Shown here in pieces: positions 50,270 through 60,829 of a stretch of 64,000 bases of DNA (position 1 is the stretch's first letter; each line of letters opens with the position of its first letter). The DNA lies in contig CAUYUJ010018715.1 in assembly GCA_963575745.1 (NCBI GenBank), positions 296,001 to 360,000 on the forward strand, in the 5' to 3' direction. The notes under the pieces are model-generated. The model was not told where the DNA came from. It worked only from the letters and a program-made list of their open reading frames with translations, and did no database searches. This DNA is from Prorocentrum cordatum. Taxonomy: Eukaryota > Sar > Dinophyceae > Prorocentrales > Prorocentraceae. The position numbers and the translations under genes are program-made.

Positions 50270-50700
50270 GAGCGTTACGTCATTAGGGGGGGAGGAGGGG
50301 AGGGGGGCCGGGGGCCATGGCGCCCGTCGTGCCCCAAGCAGTAAAAGAAACGGGCTCAAGAGGCCCACCGAAGCCTCGAAGAGAGCACGACCACCCCCGG
50401 ATCACAGGGACAGGAGGAGGGCGAAACGGGGAGGAGAGGAGGGCTGGGGGAGTCCCCCCTCCCTCCCTCCCTCCCTCGCCTCCTCGTCCAGGGGCCAGCC
50501 CTGCACGATAAGGGCGGCAGATGAGAGGCAGGATCGGGAACCGAAGGTGAGGAGAGGGAAGAAGCGGGAAGGAGGAGAGAGAGGGGATCCCGCCCTCCCT
50601 CGCCTCCCTCCCTCGCTTCCTCATCCAGGGCCAAGGCTGCACGACGAGGGAGGAGGACGGGGACGAGGCGGGGAGGAGGGAAAGCAGGGGATACCCCGGC
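50270..50700. repeat. GGGGA/CCCTCC-rich region with a local duplication
   Basis: AGGAGGAGGGCGAAACGGGG...CTCCCTCCCTCCCTCGCCTCCTCGTCCAGGGCC (about 50410-50495) recurs in diverged form at about 50565-50630 (CGCCTCCCTCCCTCGCTTCC TCATCCAGGGCC). The flank to 50900 holds no recognised gene. Confidence 0.55.
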
Positions 50701-50903
50701 GCGTCATCTTCAATGGTCCAGATCGGCATTGGTTGTTCCAGTTGGGGGGGGATGTCGTGCCATCTGAAATCTTCGTTCGCGCCATTTTCGGTTCGGCATC
50801 GTCTTGCACTGGCGTGTTTGTCTGCGTTGGACTGCTGCTGTGTTCCACTCTGTGTCGCCGAACATCAGGAATGTGAAAACGGAGTGATAGCACAAGTCCA
50901 GTA

Positions 50904-51076
50904 CAGTCAACCCGTAGAATAAGGATGCGCGATAAGGATGCAAGGGCCTTGGACGCCCATTTCTAACGGTTTCGAGCGTGGTGCGGCCAACGAAAGTGTC
51001 CAAGGATGGACCCAGGAGGCAAGGATGCAAGGGTACCCTTGGGAGGGATTCCTATCCTTACTCTGCGGGTCGACTG
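50904..51076. mobile_element. Family A MITE, copy 3
   Basis: 173 bp, TA-flanked (50902-50903, 51077-51078). Left CAGTCAACCCGTAGAATAAG, right ATCCTTACTCTGCGGGTCGACTG. GATAAGGATGCAAGGGCCTTGG and GGATGCAAGGGTACCCTTGG are inside. It has the cleanest termini of the three copies. Confidence 0.87.
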
Positions 51077-51409
51077 TATCCCCAAGCAGCATGTTTGAAG
51101 CCACGGTGACTCCCAGGAGTGCTCGTGCACGACCTCCTGCTCCTGATCAGCCTGCGCCTCTGGCATCGTCGTCGCTGCGGAAACGCCCCCCCCACCCCCA
51201 GCGTCTTAGAACCTCAACTGCGGTGGGGATCCCCTCCCTCGCCTCCCCCCCTGGGGAGGGGACCTAAGTTTGGAAGGCCAAACACATCAAGAATAGTTGT
51301 TGCTTTCCTGTGAGATGTATCAAACCAAACCGCCAAGACTGCTTGACCCTGATGCAGCGACGGGGACCGGAGTGAGGCCACGCCTTCACTTTATGTTCGG
51401 CGGTGGACA

Positions 51410-51556
51410 AACCTCCCTTTAGTAAACCTCCCCTTAGCGAAAACAGCCTGGGACCGAAACCGACGGACCCGGACCCGCAGAAAGGACGGCCGCGACGCCC
51501 TCCCGCGAACCGAGAGCGGCCAAGTCCTTTAGGGCAGGAGGTCTGTCCACCTCCGC
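51410..51556 (+). repeat. Dispersed repeat R1, copy 2
   Basis: Matches the first 152 bases of the window. Begins ACCTCCCTTTAGTAAACCTC and ends AGGAGGTCTGTCCACCTCCG. Confidence 0.75.
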
Positions 51557-51599
51557 TTTGTTCTCGACGAAAGAGGAGGCGACCGCCCCCCCCTCCCCG

Positions 51600-51795
51600 A
51601 GCGGAGGGGCAACGATCGGGGGGGGACTGGCACAGGGGGGGGGTGCATCGACCCGGAATCGGCGATGCATCGCCGATAGCTCGGCGATAGGCCTCCGATC
51701 GCGCATCCGCACCTTCCTGGGCTGGCTGGGGCCATCGGGCCCCTATCGGCGATCCATGGGCGATTGGGGGTCGACACGTCCCCCCCTGTGCCTAT
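51600..51795. mobile_element. Foldback-like palindromic element (GCATCGCCGATGC core)
   Basis: GGACTGGCACAGGGGGGGG and TGCATCGACCCGGAATCGGC at the left are mirrored by GGGGGTCGACACGTCCCCCC and CCTGTGCC at the right, with ATCGGCGATGCATCGCCGAT inside. Related to 8685-8770, where GTCGACGTTCCCCCCCC is also present. Confidence 0.6.
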
Positions 51796-51799
51796 CTTT

Positions 51800-51975
51800 G
51801 GCGGCGCGCAGAGGGGGGTGGGGGGAGGGGGGGGGGCTTCTTAGAAGCAGGCTGCTTCTTAGAAGGCGCCGGCCTTACATCGATAGATGAGGCCCCGCGC
51901 CTCCTGAGAAGCAGGGGTGCTTCTGAGAAGCCCTCCCCCCCCCTCCCCCCTCCCCACCCTGCGCGTGGCTGATAT
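51800..51975. mobile_element. Family E foldback element, copy 2
   Basis: GGGGGGCTTCTTAGAAGCAGGCTGCTTC at the left and GCTTCTGAGAAGCCCTCCCC at the right; outer arms GGCGGCGCGCAGAGGGGG and CCCTGCGCGTGGCTG. Shares AGAAGGCGCCGGCC with copy 1. Confidence 0.75.
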
Positions 51976-52263
51976 CCCCCCTCCCTATCGTTGCCCCTGC
52001 CGAGCCCCCGTGCGCGCCTCTGCAGCATGCGACTCTGCCGCTCGTCCGGGTTCAGCGTCGAGGCCTCGGCGGGCGCCGCGGCCCACCGGGGGGGGGGCGG
52101 GCGCAAAGGGCCCGACGAGGCGAGGCGGCGGCGGCCGGCGGAGAGCCGGCCCCGGACCTTCCAGGAGGGCAAACAAAAGAACAGCAGGACCTCGACACAA
52201 CAAACCCAGTCGAGGTTTTCCGAGCACTTCCCCAGGGTGGAGGGCTCAGGGTGAAATCGATAT

Positions 52264-52315
52264 ACAAATATCTATCTATCTATCTATATAAATATAAGTA
52301 TATATATGTGTGTAT
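52264..52315. repeat. (TATC)n/AT microsatellite
   Basis: ATCTATCTATCTATCTATAT followed by AAGTATATATATGTGTG. Confidence 0.92.
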
Positions 52316-52812
52316 GGGTTTTTGCACCTCGAACATCAGTCCATCTTGTGACTCACCCTTTGCAGATTCAAACCTCGAAAATCAATCGACACGGCATTTC
52401 AGATTTCACCCGTTGCCCTCCACCCAAAGGAAATGATCGGGTTGGAAGCAGCCCAGATAGGTCCTTAGGTCTGCAGTGCTATGTTGTAGCTCTCTGGGAG
52501 GTCAGGGGAGGGGAGGGGAAGGCGACCCCGGGCCCCCTGGGCGTCGCGAACAAAAGGCCGACGGGAGGTCTTTGCTAGTTTTCCTCCCCTCGGAGCTGAC
52601 CACAGGACGACTCGGGATGAGAGGCCGGTCCCGGGGAGTGGGCCGAGAACTCTGCCACGCCGTGGAAAAAGCATGACTTCGAGGGTTTGGGTGCGAAGGG
52701 CCTTTCTTTTCGTTCGCGACAACGCCCGTGACCGGCCCCGCCCCCCCCGCCCCCCGCCCTCCCGTGCTCACGTCACGACTCGCGTCGGCGCCGTCTGCGA
52801 ATGAGCCATCCC

Positions 52813-52956
52813 CAAGCACTGGCCATCGCTAGGACGTCCATTTCCTGTGCTTTTTTCGGTTTCGTGCGTGGTTTTCTTCGCCAAATGATCAAGGATGTTC
52901 CTCGATGGTCCTCGCCGAAAGAAACATGCACACGTCCGAGCGATGCCAAGAGCATT
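52813..52956. mobile_element. Family D inverted-repeat element, copy 3
   Basis: Left AAGCACTGGCCATCGCTAGG, right CACGTCCGAGCGATGCCAAG; interior nearly the same as copy 2, including CGTCCATTTCCTGTG and GGTCCTCGCCGAA. Confidence 0.8.
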
Positions 52957-53032
52957 CTAAGACGGCGCCGGCGCGAATCGCGATGCGACCCTGGCGCGCT
53001 CCACGCCCTCCCCCCTGGTCACACGCCCAGTA

Positions 53033-53116
53033 CAGTCGGACCTGGGACAGAAGAGCGTCCTTCCAGAACAAGGGGCCCTCCGCCGGCCCAACCTGAAGAA
53101 CATTCGAGGGCACTCC
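53033..53116. mobile_element. Family B MITE, copy 2, truncated by (AGG)n
   Basis: Starts CAGTCGGACCTGGGACAGAAG after TA at 53031-53032 and follows copy 1 for about 85 bp (CCCTCCGCCGGCC). It then runs straight into the AGG microsatellite; the right terminus is missing. Confidence 0.72.
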
Positions 53117-53193
53117 AGGAGGAGGAGGAGGAGGAGGAGGAGGAGGAGGAGGAGGAGGAGGAGGAGGAGGAGGAGGAGGAGGAGGAGGAGGGG
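53117..53193. repeat. (AGG)n microsatellite
   Basis: About 25 uninterrupted AGG units, one of the purest tracts in the window. Confidence 0.96.
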
Positions 53194-53853
53194 GGGCCTT
53201 CCCAGTAGGCTCAGGAGCTCTCAGGCCTTCCGAGAGGCATTGTCGGCTTTCTCCCAGGCCGCAGGGGGCTTCTCAGAGGCCCTCGGCGCACATCCGAGGA
53301 GAGGAACGACGACGAGGGAGGAAGAGGGCCGCGATGACGGGCCGAGTCTGGGAGGCGCTTCTCTGGGGAACACCAGTCTCCTGAGGAGGGGAGGGCCCCA
53401 CATCCGAGGATGGGCTTCAGGAGAGGCCATTCCAGCGAAAGCCCCTCCTGTAATTGTTGATGGCCATATTTTGTTGTGTACTGCCACACCCAGGAGGATG
53501 GAGAGGAGGGGAGATAATGGAAAAGGAAAGCTGAAGTAGATGACATGCTGAGGCTGGGGACGTGGTACAAAAAAACGAGAAATCGTCTCTAGGGGGAGTG
53601 CGGAGGACGAGGAGTAGGCCATGAGAAGCGTAGGCATGATAATGACAATGAGGAGAAATGCGGAGGATGGGGGATGATGTGGAGAGGGGTCGGAGGAAGC
53701 TTCATGCGGCTGAAAGGAAGGACGGCGCTGAAGAGGGCACTGAGGAGAAAGAGCAGAGGAGCTGTGGACAGATCGAAAAGATGGCCTGCGATCGCGTTAA
53801 GTAACTGGTGGGATGCCATGCCAAGGAATCCTGCACCTTGGGCGCCTGGAGCT

Positions 53854-54777
53854 TCAGCCCCGGGATCTCGAGCCAACAAGAGCTTCGAACTCCTGAAATG
53901 GATCACACAATGTGTCACTGAAACCGGAAAACGCGAAAGCCTGGACGAAAGGCCTTGGACGAAAGAGTATCGCATAACCTACGCTTGGCGTGGTCGAAGT
54001 GGACGGCGTGGCACATGACGCCGTAGACGACGCCGATGGCGTCACGTCGGGCTGGGAGCGAATCAGTGGCGTCCAATCAACCCCCGCCAGCTCCCGGCCC
54101 ATCCAGGGTATGCCCAAATGGCGGAGCACTCGTGTGCTATCCAGCAGAACGTCCGACGGGGCGCCCGGAGGTACGTCAGTGCCGCGACTACGTTGGCTGG
54201 CGGCCACGGCCACTGATGCTCCACCGCCCAGAGCATCATCGATCTCAGCTGGCACGCCCTGCCGTGACGGCATGCGCATGACGCTGCTGCGGACATCGCC
54301 CCCCCCCCCACACACGCCGGTGGCTCGACCCCGGGCTGCGAATGCCCAGGATCGCCGCCAGAGTCGAAGCCTCCCACCACGGCCAGCATTGCCTCGCACA
54401 ATCAGTGCACCAAGCTCTAACTGGGGACGCCCAGAATGACTCCAAACACCATGTTGCCTACGTCCTGCTGGAACATGTCGCCTGCGCTGCCCCACTCTGT
54501 GGAGCTGACCACCCCTTGCGCTGCTTCTCCCGCTGCAGCTGATGGCACGGTGCAGACAGCCCGAAACGACTGTCATCTCCCCTCGGGCCGCCAATGCCAA
54601 TACAGCTCGCGCCCGCTGCCCAAACCAAAACCAAACCACGCGCTGCCGCCTGTCTCCGTCGCATGCCTCCAGATATGACTTCCAGCTGCGCGCAACGAAA
54701 GCCAAACGCCGTCGGTCTGGCGGGAAGCAGGATTTGCCCCCCCCCCCCCCCCCCGTGGATGCTGTTGCTGGATTCAT
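53854..54777 (-). CDS. Unrecognised ORF, low support
   Basis: A 307-codon minus-strand frame. Its downstream part (GVPAEIDDALGGGASVAVAA, DVLLDSTRVLRHLGIPWMG) looks more protein-like than typical GC-driven ORFs here. However, the plus strand also has long open frames, the C16 run at 54738-54753 lies near its start, and no domain is seen. It could be a decayed gene on either strand. Confidence 0.25.
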   Translation of the reverse strand: MNPATASTGGGGGGKSCFPPDRRRLAFVARSWKSYLEACDGDRRQRVVWFWFGQRARAVLALAARGEMTVVSGCLHRAISCSGRSSARGGQLHRVGQRRRHVPAGRRQHGVWSHSGRPQLELGALIVRGNAGRGGRLRLWRRSWAFAARGRATGVCGGGGDVRSSVMRMPSRQGVPAEIDDALGGGASVAVAASQRSRGTDVPPGAPSDVLLDSTRVLRHLGIPWMGRELAGVDWTPLIRSQPDVTPSASSTASCATPSTSTTPSVGYAILFRPRPFVQAFAFSGFSDTLCDPFQEFEALVGSRSRG

Positions 54778-55048
54778 AGTCTGATGAAATCATATAGAAC
54801 GTCATCTTTCTGAAGCATTTCGATTTCCTCCGCCCTCCCTTACTTCCATCCTCCCTCCACGCTCCATCCAAGCCGCCCATCTGTTCCCCCTTCGACTCAG
54901 ACCCAGACCGCCTCGATTCCGCGTCAACATGACTTTAACATCATCATGCTAGTGTATACTGGTATCTGGGAGGGCTCACTATGAAGCGAACGCGTGTAAG
55001 AGTAAGAGTCTGAAGTACTGCTGCTCCAAGAAGGGCACAACTACCGCT

Positions 55049-55543
55049 GTGTGCCCTACATCGCCACCTCCTGCGGCCCAGGAATCAGACGGGTACGTTC
55101 AACAACTCATCCGAAGCATATCGTTATCAGAACGCTCTCGTCCCACTAGAGGACGCCTACCGTCGCTGTGGCGGCCAAGGTGCGCAAGCCGCTGTCGTCC
55201 AACGGCCCTCTTTGTCCAGCGCACCGCGCACCGCTTAGAGCCTAAACAGTGTACTTCTGCTTCGGAATCCTCGGCGGCCACAGCTGCTGGATCAAAGCCG
55301 CCACATGCAGCAGACTTGGACGCTTCTCAACCTCACGTTGCGGCCGCCTTAGGGTCGCGAGTGCCTGCCTGCCTGAGCCCCTCGCTGTCCAACATCGCCC
55401 GATTGGGCGCTGCCAGCGTGTCAATGCCCGATCCTGGCCTGAACTTTGAGAAGGAGCTGCTCTGCGGCCACAAACTCCCGCCGCGTTGCGTACATGGCCT
55501 CGCGGAACTCGGCCCTCTCCCTATCCAACTCCACAAGACGTAA
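55049..55543 (+). CDS. Unrecognised ORF, low support
   Basis: A 164-codon plus frame beginning MCPTSPPPAAQESDGYVQQL and containing HVAAALGSRVPACLSPSLSN and PGLNFEKELLCGHKLPP. Composition is mixed and there is no known motif. It stops just before repeat R2. Confidence 0.22.
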   Translation: MCPTSPPPAAQESDGYVQQLIRSISLSERSRPTRGRLPSLWRPRCASRCRPTALFVQRTAHRLEPKQCTSASESSAATAAGSKPPHAADLDASQPHVAAALGSRVPACLSPSLSNIARLGAASVSMPDPGLNFEKELLCGHKLPPRCVHGLAELGPLPIQLHKT

Positions 55544-55544
55544 A

Positions 55545-55710
55545 AGGAAACCATGGCGAGGAAAAATTCGGGTGAAGGGAAAACGAGAATCTCTGAGACC
55601 CGGCGGCTCTGGAAGATGCTTCGGGCGCCGCAGGCCTTCTCAGAGCGCTCTGGAACGCTCTGAGAGCACTCTGCAACGCTCTGGAGCGGATTTGTCTCCG
55701 CCCTATCGGC
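55545..55710 (+). repeat. Dispersed repeat R2, copy 3
   Basis: GGCGAGGAAAAATTCGGGTG, GGCTCTGGAAGATGCTTCGG, GGCCTTCTCAGAGCGCTCTGG and CTGCAACGCTCTGG correspond to the other copies. GCTCTGGAGCGGAT-type units continue to 55770. Confidence 0.72.
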
Positions 55711-55989
55711 CCCCTTGGAGCGGATAGCCCTCGTCCTCTGCAGCGCTCCGTCCTCTGGAGCGGATAGCCATCGCCCCCCTCTCTGCCGCCCCCGATCCCA
55801 GCCCAGCCCGGCGACGCCCGCCGGTCTTCCTATTCTGGCGGTAGCCGGTCGCACTCGCGCCAAGTTCTGGAGGCGCCGCCGTGCAGCGGTGGAGCTCAGC
55901 CGCGGACGGCGGTCCACGGCCCGCGGCCTCCTGCTGCAGCTGGGCCTCGCACAAACAAGCGGAGCAAGGCCATCATCCAAGCATTATTC

Positions 55990-56145
55990 CCTCCCACAAA
56001 CAAATAAGCACAAACCCCAGATTTTCCCCAGATGTTCAGATACGTTACGAGTTTTCATCTTCTCCCCCGCTTCTCGTTTTCCCATGTTTTCCTGGAGGTC
56101 GACGAGTCCTTGTGTCCGTGTATTTTCTCCCTTCTTGAAGTAGAC
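55990..56145 (+). repeat. Dispersed repeat R4, copy 2
   Basis: CCCACAAACAAATAAGCACA, TTTTCCCATGTTTTCC and GTCGACGAGTCCTTGTGTCC match 30000-30160. Confidence 0.65.
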
Positions 56146-56149
56146 AAGC

Positions 56150-56990
56150 GCGTCCCACTACTCCCAACGCAACTGCTCGCAAATTGCTTGGATCAGCCGC
56201 CAGGGATTTACGATCCATTACACAGAGGCAGACATGTGTTCTTCTGGGACGTTTGCGGGTGGGCACTTTGCGAGTCGTGGAACAAGCTCGGTGCCTTGAT
56301 GGGGCGAGCAAATGTCCTGGTGGCTGACGCTAGCGTGCGCCTCCAGACCGTGCGCTGGCCCTGGGACCGTCTCAACCCCGCCGGGCCCCGTGACCGGGAC
56401 CCGGTGAGCCGCACGACGTCCTGCGGCTCTCCTGGCGGCCCCCTTGGGCCCAAGCTCTCTGGAGCGGCTGCCGTCCTCCTTGCCCCGGGCTCCGCAAGCG
56501 CTCTGGCCCATGACTGCACCGCCACTACAGCTTCCGGAGAGAACGTCCGCCTTCGCACCCACGTCACCCGAGCCCGCTGGCCCGGCAGTCAAACCGGGCG
56601 CTGTACTTGCTCCGCTTGGGGCTGAGTGCGCCCTTGGAGATCGGCGTCGGTGCGGCACATCCACAGATCGCGAACGCCATGGATGGGGGGTCGGACGCAC
56701 GGGCTCAGAAGCTCGATTCCCGAGCTGACGTATGCACTCGCACCGCTCAGCCGCTCGAGGGCAGCGTGGCTGGGAGAAGGAACGTCAAGAGGTGGAGGGG
56801 GACAAGGAAGAGGGGGGGAGGGAGGGAGGAGAAGGAAGACAAGGGGGAGGCGAGGGGATGGGTAGGAGGGAGGAGAAGCAAGAACAAGAGGATGAAGGAG
56901 GAACGGGAGGAGGATGAACGTGGAGGCAAGGGAGGGGGAGGGGGAAAGGAACACGGGCCAGGCCCTTCGAGCCCGTGGAACTCGTCCTCC
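56150..56990. other. No gene recognised; purine tract at 56780-56950
   Basis: A plus frame near 56160-56400 (DPLHRGRHVFFWDVCGWALC, SWNKLGALMGRANVLVADAS) looks weakly protein-like but has no known motif. GGGGAGGGAGG-type purine sequence follows. Confidence 0.3.
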
Positions 56991-57475
56991 CCATCATCCT
57001 TCTCCTCCCTCCTCCCGCCCCCCTCCTCCCTACCGGTCCCCCACCTACTTAAAGCTCCTCCCACATCCTCTCCGCCCTCCTCCACTGCTTCCTATTCCCT
57101 CCCCCTCCTCCTCGCTCAATCTCCCCCTCCCCCCCTTGCTCCTCCTCCCTTCTCTTCCTCCCTCCTTCCCACTATTCCCCCCTCCTTATCCTCGTCCTCT
57201 TCCTCCTCCTCTTACTCCTCCTCCTTCTCCTCCTCCTCCTCCTCCTCCTCCTCCTCTCCTCCTCCTCCTCCTCCACCACCCCCTCGTCTGCTCCGTCTCC
57301 TCCTCCTCCTCCTCCTTCTCCTCCTCAAGCTCCTCCTCCTCCTCATCCTCCCCCTCCTCCTCCTCATCCTCCTCCTCCTCCTCCCCTCCTCCTCCCCCTC
57401 CCCCTCCCCATGCTCCTCCTCCGCCTCCACCTCCTCCTCCTCCTCCTCCTCGTCCTCCTCCTCCTCGCCCATCCC
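56990..57475. repeat. CCT-rich tract
   Basis: About 480 bp of CCT/CTC repeats, densest from 57190. Confidence 0.93.
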
Positions 57476-57487
57476 TCTTCCTTGTAA

Positions 57488-58790
57488 ATTCGCGGGCTCA
57501 ACTGGCCTGAGGCGTGCTAAATCTCCCGTCAATAATTTCAACTATGCTCCTGGTTCGCGCGCGTGGCTGCCCCTGGGGTCCTAGGACGAACAGAAACTTT
57601 GGCATTGTGTGTGGGCAAGGTCTCGGCAGGTTCGTATCCGAGGTGTCAGAACTTCTGGGCGCGGCCCGGGCCCCCCCCCGAGCGCCCCAATGAGTCGCCA
57701 AAAGGGTGACACGCCCCACGGCCTCAGGCAAAGAGCGTTCAAGATGGCCCACATTGGTCCCAAAACGGCCCGAGAAGCGCCCGAGACGCTCCCGGAGGGT
57801 TCTAAGAGAACTTCGAGCGGCCCCGAAGACGCAACAATCAGTGATTCCGCTGGGGCTTTAGGGCGAATCTGACTGTACCACCTTCTCGAGCCGTCGACCG
57901 CCCTGGACGGCACAAGGCCAAGATCGCTCCAGAACGGCACAAAAATGCCTCCAACAGGGCCCCCAATGGCCCACGATGGTCCTGAGACGGCCCAAAAGGT
58001 CTGCAAGACCGTCCCAGAATGGCCCCCGAAGAGGGCCCAGAGGGGTAACTCGAACAGACATTTCAAGCTCTCGGCCCCGAGAGGCGCCCAGGAAGCCCCA
58101 AGAGGCCCCCAAGAGCCCCCCAAGAGGCCTCAAGAGGCCTCAAGAGGCCCCCAAGAGGCTCCCAAAGACGCTCCCAAGTCCCTCAACAGGCCCACAGGAA
58201 GACAAGAGGCTTGGCCCAAGAAGCCCCAGCGAGGCCCCACAGAGGCCTCAAAACTGCTCCCAAGAGGCTCCCGAGAGCCCTCCGAAGAGACGCCGAGAAA
58301 CATCCATGAGGACTCTGACCCACAACCCAGGTGCGTCCCTAAACTCTACTGGAGCTTTCTTGAGCCATCTTGGCGCCCGCTGGGGCAGTCTACCGGCTCT
58401 CGTCGACAAGGTGCGAACCACATCTCCAGGATCTCCTGGCGGGCAGTCCTGCCTGGCCGACCGTTCTCATGTTTAGCAGGGACCGACCGTCCCGGCATTC
58501 CTAAAGTCCTACCACGAAATTCTCTTAGAACCCAAAAATGCCATAACAAAACAAAGCGATGTTCTTAGAACATGAGCCAGATGTGTTAAAACAAAGCAGT
58601 CCTAGCCAGATATGTTCTAAGAACATTTCGTGGAAACCACCGAAGGTTCTTAGAACATTGCTTGGTAGGGCAATAGGCGAGCCAGGACGCTTCGCCACGG
58701 CTTGACCACGGGCACAGCACGACACCCGTGCAGCAAGCGAAGCCGTGACGCGGAACGGGCCGGCGGAGTGAGCGAAGCGATCGACGACTC
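57488..58790. repeat. Long repeat R8, copy 2 (CCAAGAGG array 4 plus R7)
   Basis: Left end AATTCGCGGGCTCAACTGGCC, then GAGGCGTGCTAAATCTCC as at 24637. A CCAAGAGG array (about 57740-58315) follows, then R7 copy 2, and the right end GGGCCGGCGGAGTGAGCGAA as at 25411-25430. The 24.6-kb copy lacks R7, so it is either internally deleted or the ancestral short form. Confidence 0.62.
58474..58713 (+). repeat. Dispersed repeat R7, copy 2
   Basis: Matches 48581-48822. GATGTTCTTAGAACATGAG, ATGTTCTAAGAACATTTCG and GGTTCTTAGAACATTG are near-perfect palindromes spaced about 35-55 bp. Confidence 0.82.
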
Positions 58791-59255
58791 CGCCCTGAGG
58801 CACGCCCAGGACGTGCCGGCAGGGCGGGCCGGGGGCTTTGCCTGCGACATCCTCACCACAGGCCTGAACCTGGACGGTGTGTGTTCGTTTTCGCTTTGTT
58901 TTTTCGCTTTCCCTCGTGTTGTCTTCCCTCCGCCTTTGCCGCAAAACGAACTCGGAACGGAAACGGCCCACGGCATCGCCACAACACCGTTTGGGTCCGG
59001 CCCTGCCTCACCACGTGTGGTCCTGAAGCTGGAGCTCTGCAACAGCTTCACGGGCGGAGGGCGGGCCGTGTGCCAGACGTGGCGTTCGCCTGAGCGCCGC
59101 GCACGTGCGTCGTGAGGGGTTGAAGCACTTCTTCACGAGGGAGGAGCGGTTCTTCTTCGGGAGGTGGCTTTCGCCTTGGCGCCGCGCTCGTTCGTGTTTG
59201 AAAGGTTGCCGCAGTTGAAAAGATCCGCAGGGTCAAAGTCCAAATCATCCTGTTC
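58791..59255. other. No gene recognised
   Basis: Short compositional ORFs only. Confidence 0.45.
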
Positions 59256-59261
59256 TGGTAC

Positions 59262-59390
59262 GGCATTGGATATCCAGGACGCAACAATCACGGTGACTCA
59301 CGACGCTGGAGTCCCAGGAATGGCTACTAGACACGGTTCAGGATTCTCAAACGTTTGTCTTCCAATCGGGAATTTCCCGCGATGAAGAAA
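59262..59390 (-). repeat. Repeat R5, copy 2 (inverted orientation)
   Basis: Read on the minus strand it matches 31345-31470: CCCGATTGGAAGACAAACG, ATTCCTGGGACTCCAGCG and GTGATTGTTGCGTC. Confidence 0.65.
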
Positions 59391-59839
59391 TTTGGAGGAA
59401 GGGTTTATTGCACCATCGCTGACGCATCTGAGGTTTAGACTGGTCCTCCTCCTCCTCCTCGTCCTCCTGCTCTTCATTCCCCTCCCCGCCCCGCGCGCGC
59501 GGGAGCGCGCAAGGGACTGGCGGGGGAGGGGGGGGCGGGACCAACTGCACCTCCTGCAAGCCCTCGGTGTTGATGCCCGAGATCTTATTCGCGGGGCGGG
59601 AGGTGCAGGAGAGGGAATGGTGGAGGGGAGATCAGGGGATGAGGTGGTGGGAAAGACACGAGGCGTCGTAGAAGAGCGGAGGGTATCGATATACATCTAG
59701 CAAGCACAGAAAACAGACACGGACAGCGGCACGCGTATGCATAACACACTCAAGTCAACATGTACATCGGTGTCGATAGATGTAGAGATGTACCAGAACA
59801 GTATGAGAATATTGTCCTTCGTGAACATCTACGTACGAG

Positions 59840-60010
59840 AATGAGATAGAGAGAGAGAGAGAGAGCGAGACACGAGACAGAGCGACATAGATAGAGACAG
59901 CGGGATATACATATACATAAGTATACTATGTATATATGAGAGGAAGAGAAGGGGAAGAAAGAGAGAGAGAGAGAAAGAGAGACACAAAGAAAAGCACAAA
60001 CATACCAAGC
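59840..60010. repeat. (GA)n and TATACATA microsatellites
   Basis: GAGAGAGAGAGAGAGAGCGA at 59849-59870, GATATACATATACATAAGTA at about 59911-59930, and a second GA run at 59958-59982. Confidence 0.9.
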
Positions 60011-60214
60011 CACATAGAACAGTAAGGGACACAGACACAGAGACCAGGACGCAAGACGCGCGAGTCTGGCGGCCAACTGGCCAGCAGGCTCCTTAAAGGA
60101 GCGGCGCAGGAGGTCTGGATCCGCCCCCAGTACCCATGCGAACGTCGAGCAACCCGTCCCCCATCCCACCCATATAGCCTTCCTTGCCGCATACGTAATC
60201 CATCTATGGGACAA

Positions 60215-60400
60215 GAAAGAAAGCATAAACAGGAACTTGTGACGCTCCGCGCGGGTTTCCTGGATCTGCGCTGACCCCCCTCCTTGGCGCGCGGAGCGCG
60301 CCAGGGGCGGCGCCGGAGGCGTCGCCCGGGGGGCCCAGCGCGGATCCAAGAAATCCGCGCAACCAACAATTCATGTTCATAGCGTGTATTCTTCTTCGAA
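60215..60400. mobile_element. Family C foldback element, copy 4
   Basis: Left CGCGCGGGTTTCCTGGATCTGCGCTG, right CAGCGCGGATCCAAGAAATCCGCGC, with pairing extending outward through AAACAGGAACTTGTGACG and its diverged inverse. Core GGCGCGCGGAGCGCGCC. The clearest palindrome of the four. Confidence 0.75.
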
Positions 60401-60589
60401 TCTCGCCACGTGCCGTCCCAGGCTGCGGTCGATATTAGGACATCACGTCGTAAGTATCGTCGCTCGACTGGTTGCGCTGTCCGACGTGCCGGCGGAGAGC
60501 TGTCAGGGGGGGAGCCCTGGGTCTCGAGGCGATGCCGATCTGCGTCGCGTCCTCGTGCCAAACCTTCCCACCCCCCAATGGCCACCTCC

Positions 60590-60822
60590 ATGCCTCCACC
60601 ACCTCCTCCGCCAACTCTTCCTCCTCCTCTTCCTCGTCGTTCTCCTCCTCCTCCTCCTCCTCCTCCTCCTCCTCCTCCTCCTCCTCCCCGATCCCTCCTC
60701 CTCCTCCTCCTCCTCCTCCTCCTCCACCTCCCCCCTCACTCCTCCTTCTCCTCCTCCTCCTCCTCCTCCTCCTCCCTCCCTCCCTCCCTCCCTCCCTCCA
60801 CATCCTCCTCCTCCTCCTCGTC
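60590..60822. repeat. CCT tract and (CCCT)n run
   Basis: CCT repeats 60645-60770, a CTCCCTCCCTCCCTCCCTCC run at 60771-60797, then CCT again. Confidence 0.95.
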
Positions 60823-60829
60823 GACGACG

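Noticed and set aside
49722-50876. 384-aa plus ORF with hydrophobic heptad-like repeats
   Set aside because: Its first part follows a 21-bp minisatellite and the rest passes through CGACGA repeats and G-rich DNA; no coherent protein.
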